From: an uncultured Clostridia bacterium
Lineage (GTDB): Bacteria; Bacillota; Clostridia; Lachnospirales; Bianqueaceae
Direction of reading: 5' to 3'
DNA: 21,132 nucleotides
Assembly (NCBI GenBank): GCA_937892735.1
Contig: CALBGL010000118.1
Span: forward strand, 1-21,132
In this document: piece by piece, positions 7,396-15,303 of the stretch
Numbering within the stretch: the first letter of the stretch is position 1
Layout of the letters: every line of letters begins with the position of its first letter
The notes under the pieces: model-generated
The model's input: the letters and a program-made list of their open reading frames with translations, nothing else
Told to the model about the DNA's origin: nothing
The model's database searches: none
Program-made: the position numbers and the translations under genes

Positions 7396-8082
7396 ATGGC
7401 AATACTGGAAACAAAGGATTTACGAAAGATATATGGAAGTGGAGAAAACGAAGTTCACGCTTTAGACGGTGTATCTATTTCCGTGGATGAGGGCGAATTT
7501 GTCGCTGTGGTCGGTACTTCCGGCAGCGGTAAATCCACATTGCTCAATATGATCGGCGGATTAGACCGCCCCACTTCGGGAAGTGTGACGATCCGTGGCA
7601 AAGAGCTTTTGAAAATGAAAGACGAGGAATTAACGATTTTCCGCCGCAGGAATATCGGCTTTGTCTTTCAGAATTACAACCTGCTCCCCGTCCTCAATGT
7701 GTACGAAAATATTGTGTACCCTATCGAGATTGACGGAGCGAAAGCCGATACGGAGTTTGTTCGGCAGATCATTCATACACTTGGACTGGAAAAGAAGCTC
7801 AAAAATATGCCGAATAATCTGTCTGGCGGTCAGCAGCAGCGTGTAGCGATTGCCCGTGCATTGGCTACCAAGCCCGCTATTATCCTTGCTGATGAGCCGA
7901 CTGGAAATCTGGACTCTAAAACAAGTATGGATGTCATCTTGCTTATGCAGTCTATCAGCAAGAAGTTCCATCAGACCACGATTATGATTACACACAACGA
8001 AGAAATTGCTCAGATGGCAGATCGGACAATCCGCATTGAGGACGGGAAAGTTGTTTCGGGAGGTGTCAGATATGCACGCTAA
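7396..8082 (+). CDS. ABC transporter ATP-binding protein (MacB/BceA type)
   Basis: A 228-aa nucleotide-binding subunit that would power the permease encoded next. The Walker A is GTSGSGKST (residues 40-48). A Q-loop (FVFQNYNLLP), the signature LSGGQQQR, Walker B ILADEPTGNLD and the H-loop MITHNEE follow in order. This pattern belongs to the lipoprotein-release/antimicrobial-peptide (MacB, LolD, BceA) group rather than to nutrient importers. I chose the ATG at 7396 with GGAGG 8 nt upstream; the frame opens at a TTG (7381) that itself overlaps that ribosome binding site. Its last 11 nt overlap the permease start, which implies translational coupling. Base composition looks AT-richer than the GH95 region. 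Confidence 0.95.
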   Translation: MAILETKDLRKIYGSGENEVHALDGVSISVDEGEFVAVVGTSGSGKSTLLNMIGGLDRPTSGSVTIRGKELLKMKDEELTIFRRRNIGFVFQNYNLLPVLNVYENIVYPIEIDGAKADTEFVRQIIHTLGLEKKLKNMPNNLSGGQQQRVAIARALATKPAIILADEPTGNLDSKTSMDVILLMQSISKKFHQTTIMITHNEEIAQMADRTIRIEDGKVVSGGVRYAR

Positions 8083-10630
8083 CCGAAATAAAGGAGCAAT
8101 TAAAAAGGTTGAACAAGGGATGATGAAAGCAAACCGCACCCGTAACCTGTTTGCGGTGTTTGCCATTGTTCTTACGACCTTTATGATTACCACGGTTTTC
8201 AGCTTGGGCATTAACTATATGGAAAATATGGAGCTAATGCAGGTGCGTACCGCAGGCACAAGCGCCGATGTGTCTCTTGCGCTGCCTACAACCGAGCAGG
8301 AACAGCAGATCAAATCTTTGGATTATGTGAAAACAATCGGTACGCAGTATATGATCGGCTCGGTTGCTGAGAAAAATGATGAGGGGCGTGAGCTTTCCAT
8401 TGCGCTTCAATATTACGATACAATCGAATGGGATAATCACTATCAGGACGCAATCAACAATATTAACGGTTCCTATCCCACGCAGGAAAATGAAATTATG
8501 CTGTCTGAGGACGCCCTTGCACAGCTTGGAATTGAAACGCCGACGCTGAATATGGAGATACCTCTATCCTATTATGATAAAAATGGTCAACAGGAAAGAA
8601 CTTTCACTTTAAGCGGCTGGTTTCATTCTTATACAGGTGTGGGAATGGGTTTCGTATCAGAAAGCTACTGCACAAATGCAGGATACACTTTGCAGGAGGA
8701 CGGTGTTCTTTCCCTTTCTCTGAATAAAATGCCAGATGATTTTTGGCATATTCAGGACGATGTGCAGTTAAATGAAGAGCAAGCCTTTCACGGCGCGGTT
8801 TCTATGAGTTCTTCGGGTGGCTCGGTAATTGCAATGGTCATTTTTTTGGTACTGTTTATTATCGGCAGCGGCTATCTGCTGATTTATAATGTCCTGTATA
8901 TCTCGATTGCAAAGGACACTCGTTTTTATGGGCTGATGAAAACGATTGGTACGACACAGGCACAGATTAAAACACTTGTAAAAAGGCAGGCGCTTACATT
9001 CGCCTGCATCGGCATCCCTATTGGTATCGTATTAGCCGCAGCAACATCATTCGGAATCGTTCCAATGTTCTTGCGGCAAGGATTTATAGAGGGCAAATCG
9101 GCTATGGACGCCGAGGTGTTTTTCCACCCGTCCATTTATATCCTATCCATTCTCTTTTCTGCCATAACGGTTTGGACCTCGTGCAATGCCCCTGCGAAAA
9201 AGGCAGCGAAGATTTCCCCGGTAGAAGCCCTGCGATACCAAAATTTCACACCCTCGAAAAAGAAAAGCAGGAACTCAACAAATGGCGGCAAGCTGTCTGT
9301 GATGGCGTTTCATAATGTTTTTCGGGATAAGAAGCGGGCAATCCTTGTATTTATGTCTTTGTTTATGGGTATTACCGTAATCTTAGGTGTAAACGGAATA
9401 GTCGGAAGTATCAAAGGCGAAAATTTTATAGAGGAATATTACGATTACAACTTTGAGTACATGGATACCCAATTTACGCAATACGAGCGTGACACAAAAG
9501 AACTTCCGCAGTTTGATGAGCATTTTATAGAGCAGATTGAGAACATTGACGGTGTTAAAAGTATAACGATTGGAAAAACCATTTGGGCTGCCATTGATTT
9601 TGACGAAGCCGCATTAGAAGAATTTATGCGGATGAAATATGAGGACAGCTCCTATATGGCAAAAGGTATATCCTATGAACAAATGGTCGATGAGTTGCGG
9701 GAATATGCTAACGCCGGCGAATATGGCTGTTATGTTACAACGCTCGTTGATTACAATGCGTTGGAAGAATACAATCAAAATCACGATACGCCGATTGATA
9801 TTGAAGCATTTAGGCGTGGAGAATTTGCGATTGCAGGAATGGATAACGAGCAGTTTGCACCGAATGCCAGATTAGTCGGGAAAACGCTGACGCTGACTGC
9901 AGACAGTGCGGACGGTAAGCCGATAGATTTCCCTATTGGCGGAGCTTTTACTTTTGACGACTATTCGAACACTCTTTCTGATAGCATAGACCGACGCAAA
10001 GACATTGAGATCGTACCCAATGTTATATTTGTCAGTGAAGCGGGTATGGAACGCTTCACGCAGGAGGCGATTATTTCAGGTATCGGCGTAGATATTAAGG
10101 ATATGAGCGAGTTGGAACAAATAGACAGGGAGCTTCAATCAGTCAACAGCACATTGACCGCATCAGAGTGGCAATTTAACAGCCCTGTTGCTGAACTGGA
10201 AGTATTTGACCAGATGTTTTACTCGATCAATCTGTTAGGGAATGGTGCTGCCATTCTGCTGATTGTGCTTGGTTTACTCAACTTTGTGAATGTTATGCTC
10301 ACTGGAGTTATTGCAAGGAAAAATGAGTTTGCCATTATGGAAAGTATTGGGACTACCAAAAAGCAGATCAGAAAGATTTTGACACTCGAAGGCGGTATTT
10401 ATGCGTTTATCTCTACCATACTGATTATGACTTTGGGTAATGCTTTCCTATTGTTGGTGGCAGACGCAGTGCCGAGTATCGTAAACTACGCAAAGTTTGA
10501 GTACCCTGTTTTGTTGGTAGTCTGCCTGATTGCGGCGATCTTCGTGATTTGCCTGAGTGTCCCGGCGATTATTTACAAGGCAACTTCTAATGAAACAGTC
10601 ATTGAACGACTGCACAATTTTGAAAACTAA
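8072..10630 (+). CDS. FtsX-domain ABC transporter permease
   Basis: An 852-aa membrane subunit with two FtsX/MacB-type halves. TM1 is near residues 26-47, followed by an extracellular domain of ~200 residues. TM2-TM4 run roughly 250-370, with the intracellular coupling motif KTIGTTQAQIKTLVKRQ between them. TM5 is at about 423-445. A second extracellular domain of ~260 residues follows. TM6-TM8 lie near the C-terminus with a second coupling motif, MESIGTTKKQIRKIL. Eight predicted helices and two large ectodomains make it larger than the ~650-aa BceB permeases. It starts inside the ATPase gene, with GGGAGGTG just upstream. Linked to a two-component pair, it is likely to sense or export a peptide antibiotic, but the substrate is inference. 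Confidence 0.92.
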   Translation: MHANRNKGAIKKVEQGMMKANRTRNLFAVFAIVLTTFMITTVFSLGINYMENMELMQVRTAGTSADVSLALPTTEQEQQIKSLDYVKTIGTQYMIGSVAEKNDEGRELSIALQYYDTIEWDNHYQDAINNINGSYPTQENEIMLSEDALAQLGIETPTLNMEIPLSYYDKNGQQERTFTLSGWFHSYTGVGMGFVSESYCTNAGYTLQEDGVLSLSLNKMPDDFWHIQDDVQLNEEQAFHGAVSMSSSGGSVIAMVIFLVLFIIGSGYLLIYNVLYISIAKDTRFYGLMKTIGTTQAQIKTLVKRQALTFACIGIPIGIVLAAATSFGIVPMFLRQGFIEGKSAMDAEVFFHPSIYILSILFSAITVWTSCNAPAKKAAKISPVEALRYQNFTPSKKKSRNSTNGGKLSVMAFHNVFRDKKRAILVFMSLFMGITVILGVNGIVGSIKGENFIEEYYDYNFEYMDTQFTQYERDTKELPQFDEHFIEQIENIDGVKSITIGKTIWAAIDFDEAALEEFMRMKYEDSSYMAKGISYEQMVDELREYANAGEYGCYVTTLVDYNALEEYNQNHDTPIDIEAFRRGEFAIAGMDNEQFAPNARLVGKTLTLTADSADGKPIDFPIGGAFTFDDYSNTLSDSIDRRKDIEIVPNVIFVSEAGMERFTQEAIISGIGVDIKDMSELEQIDRELQSVNSTLTASEWQFNSPVAELEVFDQMFYSINLLGNGAAILLIVLGLLNFVNVMLTGVIARKNEFAIMESIGTTKKQIRKILTLEGGIYAFISTILIMTLGNAFLLLVADAVPSIVNYAKFEYPVLLVVCLIAAIFVICLSVPAIIYKATSNETVIERLHNFEN

Positions 10631-10713
10631 GTATATTTGCGGGGCGGGCGCAGTACTGCTGCGTCTGCTCCTGCAATTCTGTATATTGAGGAAAGGTGGT
10701 GTACGTTGCGGTT

Positions 10714-11379
10714 ATGGCAAATATCTTTTTACTGGAAGATGACAAGATTTTGAGCAAAGGGATTTCCATTGCTCTGGAAAAGGATAAGCATACCGTTACA
10801 GCCGTTTATGGCTATATAGAAGCATTGCAGACCTATCAAAGCCAAAGGTATGACTTGTTTCTGCTCGACATTAATTTGCCTGATGGCAGTGGAATGGAGC
10901 TTTGTAAAAAAATAAGGGAGACTTCTGAAATCCCCATCCTGTTTTTGACTGCGAATGATACGGAGCAGGATATGCTGGAGGGTTTTGGCGTTGGCTGTGA
11001 TGACTATATTCCTAAACCCTTTTCGATTGAAGTTTTGCGGAAAAAAGTACAGGCTGTCTTAAAGCGGACAGGCGGCGGAAAATCCCATATTCGATATAGA
11101 GATTTAGAAATGGATACAGATAAATGCCTTGTTCTGCTGAACGGAGAAGAAGTACATCTTACCTCAACGGAGTACAAGCTGCTCTGCTATTTGATAGAAA
11201 ATAAAGGCAGGATTGTGACCAAAGCTATGCTTTTGGAACAGCTTTGGGATATAGACGGGAATTTTGTTGATGAGAATACGGTGCGAGTGAATATTAAGCG
11301 GCTGCGACAAAAACTAAACGATGATAAACAGGAATACATTGTAACGGTTTTTGGTATGGGCTATACCTTTGGAGAATGA
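10714..11379 (+). CDS. OmpR-family response regulator
   Basis: A 221-aa regulator. The receiver domain occupies residues 1-115, with acidic pocket Asp9/Asp10, phosphoacceptor Asp52 (FLLDINLPDGSG), Thr79 and Lys101 (PKPFS). The winged-helix effector domain is C-terminal, with TEYKLLCYLIENKG and the final VFGMGYTFGE. The start is ambiguous: ATG 10714 begins at the usual family N-terminus (MANIFLLEDD) but its AGGTGG is 14 nt away, while GTG 10699 has a better-spaced GAGG and would add five residues. The gene lies 83 bp after the permease and overlaps the kinase start region (GAATGATGATG), so permease, regulator and kinase are probably one operon. Confidence 0.94.
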   Translation: MANIFLLEDDKILSKGISIALEKDKHTVTAVYGYIEALQTYQSQRYDLFLLDINLPDGSGMELCKKIRETSEIPILFLTANDTEQDMLEGFGVGCDDYIPKPFSIEVLRKKVQAVLKRTGGGKSHIRYRDLEMDTDKCLVLLNGEEVHLTSTEYKLLCYLIENKGRIVTKAMLLEQLWDIDGNFVDENTVRVNIKRLRQKLNDDKQEYIVTVFGMGYTFGE

Positions 11380-11381
11380 TG

Positions 11382-12398
11382 ATGAAGCATTTTGGAGTTT
11401 ATCGAAAACTGATTTTGATGGCAGGTACTGTCATAGCGGCGATATCTGTTGGCGCTTTACTTTTTATGGAAAGCACTCCTACCCTTATACTTTTTGTCAT
11501 TTGTTCCTTTGCGATTTTATGCGGCTTATTGTTTTTGCTCGACTTCCTGCATAACCGCTACCACGATGATTTATTAGAGCAGATCACGCTGCTGATAGAG
11601 GCTTTGGTAGAACAGCAGGAACGGATTGTTTTTCCTGAAAATGAGGATACACTGACTGCCCGCTTACAGCACCAGCTTTTGAAGCTCCGCAACATTTTAA
11701 CAGCGCAAAATCAGATGTTGGCACAGGAAAAGGAGCAAATCAAGACGCTGATCTCAGATATTTCCCACCAGATCAAAATGCCCGTGTCGGCGGCGAATAC
11801 CTTTGCACAGTTACTGGACGACAAAGAATTGTCCGATGAGGAACGCAGCGAATATATTGCCACTTTGCAGACTTCCCTTGAAAAGCTGACCTTTTTGACA
11901 AACAGCCTGATTAAAATGTCCCGCCTGGAAAGCGGTATTATCAGACTGAAGCTAGAAAAAACCAGCTTGAATGATATTGTCTTACAAGCGGTAAAAACTG
12001 TTTATGCAAAGGCGAAGGAGAAAAACATAACGATTACCTTTGACTGCGAACGGCAATTTGAGGCACTGCTTGATTATAACTGGACAGCGGAAGCCATTAC
12101 CAATGTTCTTGATAACGCTGTGAAATATACTCCAAATGGAGGGCTTGTTGGATTAGAGATCACAGAATATCCGTCCTATTTGCGGCTTGATATTTCCGAT
12201 AATGGTATCGGAATACCCGAAGAAGAACAGGCAAAGATTTTCGGCCGGTTTTACCGTGGAAAGCAGTCAGCAGGTATTGATGGTGTGGGAATCGGACTAT
12301 ATCTTACCCGTGATATTATTAAGAAGCAAAGTGGGTATATTAAAGTCATTTCTGATAAGAATGGAAGTATTTTCTCATTGTTTTTGAAAAAGCAATAA
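11382..12398 (+). CDS. Sensor histidine kinase with two membrane helices
   Basis: A 338-aa sensor kinase, partner of the response regulator just upstream. Two hydrophobic segments near residues 9-30 and 33-56 are separated by only a few residues (MESTP). It therefore lacks an extracellular sensor domain, like intramembrane-sensing BceS-type kinases that take their signal from the ABC permease. The HisKA box is DISHQIKMP with His129. The ATPase motifs follow: N box NVLDNAVKYTPNGG, G1 DISDNGIGIP, F box FGRFYRG, and G2 GVGIGLYLT. Three successive ATGs (11376, 11379, 11382) precede KHFGVY. The third has the best distance from GGAG, and the first overlaps the response-regulator stop. Confidence 0.93.
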   Translation: MKHFGVYRKLILMAGTVIAAISVGALLFMESTPTLILFVICSFAILCGLLFLLDFLHNRYHDDLLEQITLLIEALVEQQERIVFPENEDTLTARLQHQLLKLRNILTAQNQMLAQEKEQIKTLISDISHQIKMPVSAANTFAQLLDDKELSDEERSEYIATLQTSLEKLTFLTNSLIKMSRLESGIIRLKLEKTSLNDIVLQAVKTVYAKAKEKNITITFDCERQFEALLDYNWTAEAITNVLDNAVKYTPNGGLVGLEITEYPSYLRLDISDNGIGIPEEEQAKIFGRFYRGKQSAGIDGVGIGLYLTRDIIKKQSGYIKVISDKNGSIFSLFLKKQ

Positions 12399-12440
12399 AT
12401 TGTATTGCGGAATGAATTTTTGAAGTGTAAAAATTCCATT

Positions 12441-12481
12441 ACTCTAATGATTGAAAAGAAGCGATATCATTATATTAGAGT
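12441..12481 (+). terminator. Possible weak terminator after the kinase gene
   Basis: ACTCTAATGAT pairs with ATCATTATATTAGAGT through ATGAT/ATCAT and ACTCTAAT/ATTAGAGT, with three unpaired bases on one side. The stem is AT-rich and lacks a U-run (TAAATGATT follows). The rest of 12482-12810 holds no gene that I can support. Confidence 0.35.
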
Positions 12482-12811
12482 TAAATGATTCGGATATATA
12501 GCATAAGCGATCCCAAAGTCTATCTCAAAACAGTCACATAATATATGTTGTCTGATCACTTGACAGGAGAGTTTTTGCTTTGCGTATGGATGCGTTCATA
12601 AAAAAGTTGCGTTTTAATCCAATGGATTTCGGAACAGATATTGAAAAATGGCGTTTTACCCTACATAATAATGTGTATACACACATAAATGAATCTTTGT
12701 TGCAGAAGAAACTCAAAGGTAATATTGAAAATATCTTTGCCAAAAGACAGAATAAAGCAATGTCTGAAAATGGACAAATAACGGACAAAACACAGATTTT
12801 GCCTTCTGCTA

Positions 12812-12856
12812 TAAAAAAACAAACCCGCCTGAATATTGGCTTATTCAAGCGGGTTT
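12812..12856 (-). terminator. tRNA-Trp transcript terminator
   Basis: AAACCCGCCTGAAT (12821-12834) pairs with ATTCAAGCGGGTTT (12843-12856) over 14 bp with one G-U pair. On the minus strand it is followed by GTTTTTTTA. It lies 6 nt beyond the tRNA 3' fragment, so it is the original terminator of that tRNA gene and marks the chromosomal side of the junction. Confidence 0.85.
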
Positions 12857-12862
12857 CTCAAG

Positions 12863-12904
12863 CAGAGGAAGTAGGACTCGAACCCACGACATTCGGTTTT
12901 GGAG
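12863..12904 (-). other. Attachment site: 3' half of tRNA-Trp(CCA)
   Basis: On the minus strand this reads as a tRNA from the anticodon loop onward: loop CTCCAAA with anticodon CCA, anticodon-stem ACCGA, five-base variable loop ATGTC, T-arm GTGGG-TTCGAGT-CCTAC, acceptor strand TTCCTCT and discriminator G. The 5' partners (D-arm, 5' acceptor, TCGGT of the anticodon stem) are absent; the sequence diverges at the anticodon loop (GAAACTCCAAA). This is the usual footprint of a tyrosine recombinase that uses a tRNA 3' end as target: the rebuilt full tRNA should sit at the other end of the element, outside the window. CCA is not encoded here (CTT follows). Confidence 0.82.
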
Positions 12905-12943
12905 TTTCAAATGCTTTCCATCTCTATTTTTCTTGCAGTTTAC

Positions 12944-12970
12944 AAAATGGCTATCTAAAGCCATTTTTTT
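12944..12970 (+). terminator. Hairpin terminator near the att site
   Basis: AAAATGGCT (12944-12952) pairs with AGCCATTTT (12959-12967), followed by a T-run to 12970 on the plus strand. On the minus strand it lies about 105 nt after the integrase stop and could end that transcript less efficiently. Confidence 0.6.
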
Positions 12971-13031
12971 GTTATTGTTCGGAAGAGGGGAACTCTTCTA
13001 ACCCCTAATTTCACCTTGTTTTTCTAAAAAC

Positions 13032-13062
13032 TATCCCCAAATTATCCCCAAGTTATCCCCAG
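13032..13062. repeat. Three 11-bp-phased TATCCCCAA repeats (candidate integrase arm sites)
   Basis: TATCCCCAA occurs at 13032 and 13043 and TATCCCCAG at 13054, an exact 11-bp period, between the integrase stop and the tRNA-Trp fragment. Helically phased direct repeats flanking the att core are typical of arm-type sites for tyrosine recombinases. The last copies (TTATCCCCA) are also one mismatch from a DnaA box (TTATCCACA), which is a weaker alternative. Confidence 0.6.
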
Positions 13063-13074
13063 GAATACAAGCCG

Positions 13075-14460
13075 TTATCCGGTACTATTTTTCATTTTGG
13101 AGGTCAATAAATCTTCTATTGCCTCCGCTGCCTTTTCGTTGGCAGATTTAATCATATGAGCGTATATGTTCGTTGTGGTTGACGTCTGGGAATGTCCCAA
13201 TCTGCCAGCCACCGTTCTAACGTCAACGCCGGAGGCGATCATTAGACTGGCGTTGGTATGCCGTAAGGATTTTAAGGATCTTCCTTCTATACCAATCTTT
13301 TTCAAGAAGCCCTTAAACCATGCGCTTACCGTGTCCGGGAAAATCGGAGCGCCGTTTCTTTGTGTGAATATTCTTTGCGTATTCTGCCAATTTGCTCCCA
13401 TTGCAATCCGCTGTATATTTTGCGCGTGCTTATGATCCTGAAGAACCTCCATCACGACATGAGGAACTTTATCTACTCTAACGGAACTTTCTGTTTTAGG
13501 CGTTGTCGTGGTAATCCCTTTGCCCGATGTATAGACGCTATTATTTCTGATTCTGATTATATCATTTTCAAAATCAATGTCCGACCATTCCAGGCCGCAC
13601 AATTCGCCTCTCCTCATGCCGGTATATAGCAAAATATAAATCATGGCTTTATGAGTTGGGCTTTCATCGTTAATTTTTTGAAGAATGTAAATAGCCTCTT
13701 CATCATCAAAATACTCTGCCTCTTTCCTCTCCACCCTAGGAGCCTTCACCCTGGAACAGGGATTCGAGGGAATTACCTGCCATTGCACAGCCACTTGAAG
13801 AATAGCCGAAATAAGCCTGTGATAATGGAGGATTGTCCTGGAAGAAAGGAGATTTTCTCTGGAAGCATGCGAAAAGGCTTCTGCGAGAGTAAGACCTAAA
13901 TAAGATGAGATTTTGCTTGCGGAGTCAAAGGAAACTCTCTGGCCATCTCTGGCAGCGCGAAAAGTTGAAGCGCTAACCCCTGCAATCCGCGCCGCTGAGG
14001 CTAAGCTGATTTGACTTTCCTTAAGCGTGGCGGCAATATTTATTTTGGCAATGTAACCACGTTCACGCCGAAGACCAGGTTCGGCGAGGTTATTTTCAAA
14101 TTCAAGAATATGTTGAGGTTGAAGGCGGTCAAGGCGTATATGTCCAAGCGCGGGAAGAATCCTCTCCAATAGATCATTATACCTTGCAAAGGTACTGTCT
14201 TTTAGCTGGGGTTCTGCATACTTCTCCCGCCAGACGTCCACGAAATCGGCGAACTTGATAGAACCATCCAGGACAGCCCCAGTTCGGCAGCGTTCTTCAA
14301 ATAGAACCGCCTGGCGCTGAACTTCTTTTTCGATCTGCTTTTCCGTCATGCCGGGAGAGGGCTTCCAGGTCATGGACCTTTTAATCTGTCTTCCCGTTAT
14401 GTCTAAACCAGCAGAAACAACGATCCTATAAGAATTTCCACGTTTTTCAATGCTTGCCAT
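13075..14460 (-). CDS. int: Tyrosine recombinase (integrase) with HTH-like insertion
   Basis: A 461-aa site-specific integrase for the element inserted in tRNA-Trp. The order is an N-terminal arm-binding region (1-60, MASIEKRGNSYRIVVSAG), a SAM-like core-binding domain starting near 68, and a catalytic domain from about 245. Catalytic residues are Arg283 (TGMRRGEL), Lys322, Arg400 (SLRHTNAS), His423 (LGHSQ) and Tyr433 (NIYAHM). Residue 397, where the HxxR box usually has His, is Lys. Residues ~145-200 form an extra segment, ISLASAARIAGVSASTFRAA followed by ASKISSYLGLTLAEAF, which reads like an XRE/Cro-type HTH placed inside the core-binding domain. The start is backed by GAGGAGG. It lies 25 bp after the repressor gene and is probably cotranscribed with it. 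Confidence 0.95.
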   Translation of the reverse strand: MASIEKRGNSYRIVVSAGLDITGRQIKRSMTWKPSPGMTEKQIEKEVQRQAVLFEERCRTGAVLDGSIKFADFVDVWREKYAEPQLKDSTFARYNDLLERILPALGHIRLDRLQPQHILEFENNLAEPGLRRERGYIAKINIAATLKESQISLASAARIAGVSASTFRAARDGQRVSFDSASKISSYLGLTLAEAFSHASRENLLSSRTILHYHRLISAILQVAVQWQVIPSNPCSRVKAPRVERKEAEYFDDEEAIYILQKINDESPTHKAMIYILLYTGMRRGELCGLEWSDIDFENDIIRIRNNSVYTSGKGITTTTPKTESSVRVDKVPHVVMEVLQDHKHAQNIQRIAMGANWQNTQRIFTQRNGAPIFPDTVSAWFKGFLKKIGIEGRSLKSLRHTNASLMIASGVDVRTVAGRLGHSQTSTTTNIYAHMIKSANEKAAEAIEDLLTSKMKNSTG

Positions 14461-14485
14461 GAGTAAACCTCCTCTCCTGGCTTTC

Positions 14486-15142
14486 TCACCTTAAGACAAT
14501 TTGACAGGCAACCGCTCTCCCCAGAATATGAATTTCCTCAAGTTCCGATCCACTATAGACCATAGGCGGGAAAGCTGGGTTCTCTGGATTTAAAATGAGT
14601 TGATTTTGATCTGGGTAATAATAGACGCGTTTCAATGTGACCTCATCACCTATCGCAACGGCAGCAATTTCCCCGTTGTCAACGGCTTCTTGCTTTCGAA
14701 TAAAAACAAGGCTCCCGCTCCTGATTCCTGCATTTATCATACTATCCCCATCAGCTATAAGGGCAAAATCAGCATGAACACTATCGGAAACAGTGGTGAA
14801 AGTTTCGTATTCCGGGTTGATGATGATAGGCTCCCCGCATGCGATCTCTCCCAGGAGAGGGATCTTGCGCTTGTGGACTTGCAATAGGGAAGGATGAGGG
14901 AGAGGATCCGAAGAAGTTTTTTTATCCGCCTCTTTCCTGGATTCTGTAAACCCCATAAGATAGGCGGGGCTACAATCAAAAATTTCTGCCATCTTTTCCA
15001 ATACACTTCGTTTTATATTGTCAACTCTTCCGTTTTCATACTTGGCCACGGCGGACCCTTGTATTCCAAGCATAGAGGCAAGCTCTTCTTGTGTTAAACC
15101 TGCGGCTTTTCTTTCGAGTTTAATAATTTCACTCGTCTTCAT
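14486..15142 (-). CDS. CI/LexA-like repressor (XRE HTH + S24 peptidase)
   Basis: A 218-aa predicted repressor of the element's early genes. Residues 1-65 are an XRE-type HTH (GLTQEELASMLGIQGSAVAKYENG). The C-terminal ~120 residues are an S24 autoprotease domain with catalytic Ser134 (DGDSMINAG) and Lys171 (VTLKRVYY). The likely self-cleavage bond is Cys102-Gly103 (GEIACGEP), equivalent to Ala-Gly in LexA. Induction through RecA after DNA damage is therefore expected from the family. I chose ATG 15142 because AAAGGAGG lies 7-8 nt upstream; the frame opens at 15193 without a ribosome binding site and inside the promoter. It is transcribed away from the early operon and toward the integrase. Confidence 0.94.
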   Translation of the reverse strand: MKTSEIIKLERKAAGLTQEELASMLGIQGSAVAKYENGRVDNIKRSVLEKMAEIFDCSPAYLMGFTESRKEADKKTSSDPLPHPSLLQVHKRKIPLLGEIACGEPIIINPEYETFTTVSDSVHADFALIADGDSMINAGIRSGSLVFIRKQEAVDNGEIAAVAIGDEVTLKRVYYYPDQNQLILNPENPAFPPMVYSGSELEEIHILGRAVACQIVLR

Positions 15143-15171
15143 GGTTGATACCTCCTTTCCATTCCGTCCTA

Positions 15172-15200
15172 ATAATACAATAAATTCGTACAACTTGCAA
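15172..15200 (-). promoter_or_regulatory. Promoter of the repressor-integrase operon
   Basis: On the minus strand, TTGCAA (15200-15195), a 17-bp spacer and TATTAT (15177-15172). A GTCTTG half-site lies at 15218-15223, just upstream of the -35. Confidence 0.7.
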
Positions 15201-15237
15201 GCAAATTAACAACTTTTGTCTTGAATTTCATATTTCC

Positions 15238-15250
15238 GTCTTGACAAGAC
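15238..15250. promoter_or_regulatory. Operator O1 (GTCTTGACAAGAC)
   Basis: A perfect 13-bp palindrome that overlaps the -35 box of the rightward early promoter. It is one of three GTCTT-N3-AAGAC palindromes near the repressor and Cro-like genes. Binding here would block rightward transcription. Confidence 0.75.
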
Positions 15251-15269
15251 TGAAACTGAATGATAGAAT
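15241..15269 (+). promoter_or_regulatory. Rightward early promoter
   Basis: TTGACA (15241-15246), a 17-bp spacer and TAGAAT (15264-15269). It drives the Cro-like gene at 15304. The -35 lies inside operator O1, and the start of transcription would fall at operator O2. Confidence 0.85.
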
Positions 15270-15275
15270 AAAGTT

Positions 15276-15288
15276 GTCTTAAAAAGAC
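15276..15288. promoter_or_regulatory. Operator O2 (GTCTTAAAAAGAC)
   Basis: A palindrome GTCTT-AAA-AAGAC centred near +7 of the early promoter and directly before the AAGGAGG of the Cro-like gene. It lies 38 bp from O1. Transcripts starting upstream of it could also form a 5-bp RNA hairpin. Confidence 0.7.
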
Positions 15289-15303
15289 GGAAGGAGGATT
15301 GCA

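Noticed and set aside
7630..8211. A 193-aa minus-strand open frame
   Set aside because: It lies antisense to the ABC ATPase and the permease start, whose motifs are unmistakable. It has no recognisable domain.
12672..12683. Palindrome TGTGTATACACA
   Set aside because: A single AT-rich palindrome with no promoter or second copy nearby; too little to call an operator.
12580..13008. A 142-aa plus-strand open frame between the kinase gene and the integrase
   Set aside because: Its second half runs through the tRNA-Trp terminator, the tRNA fragment (giving the well-known false peptide EVGLEPTTF) and the hairpin at 12944. It lacks a good ribosome binding site and any recognised domain.
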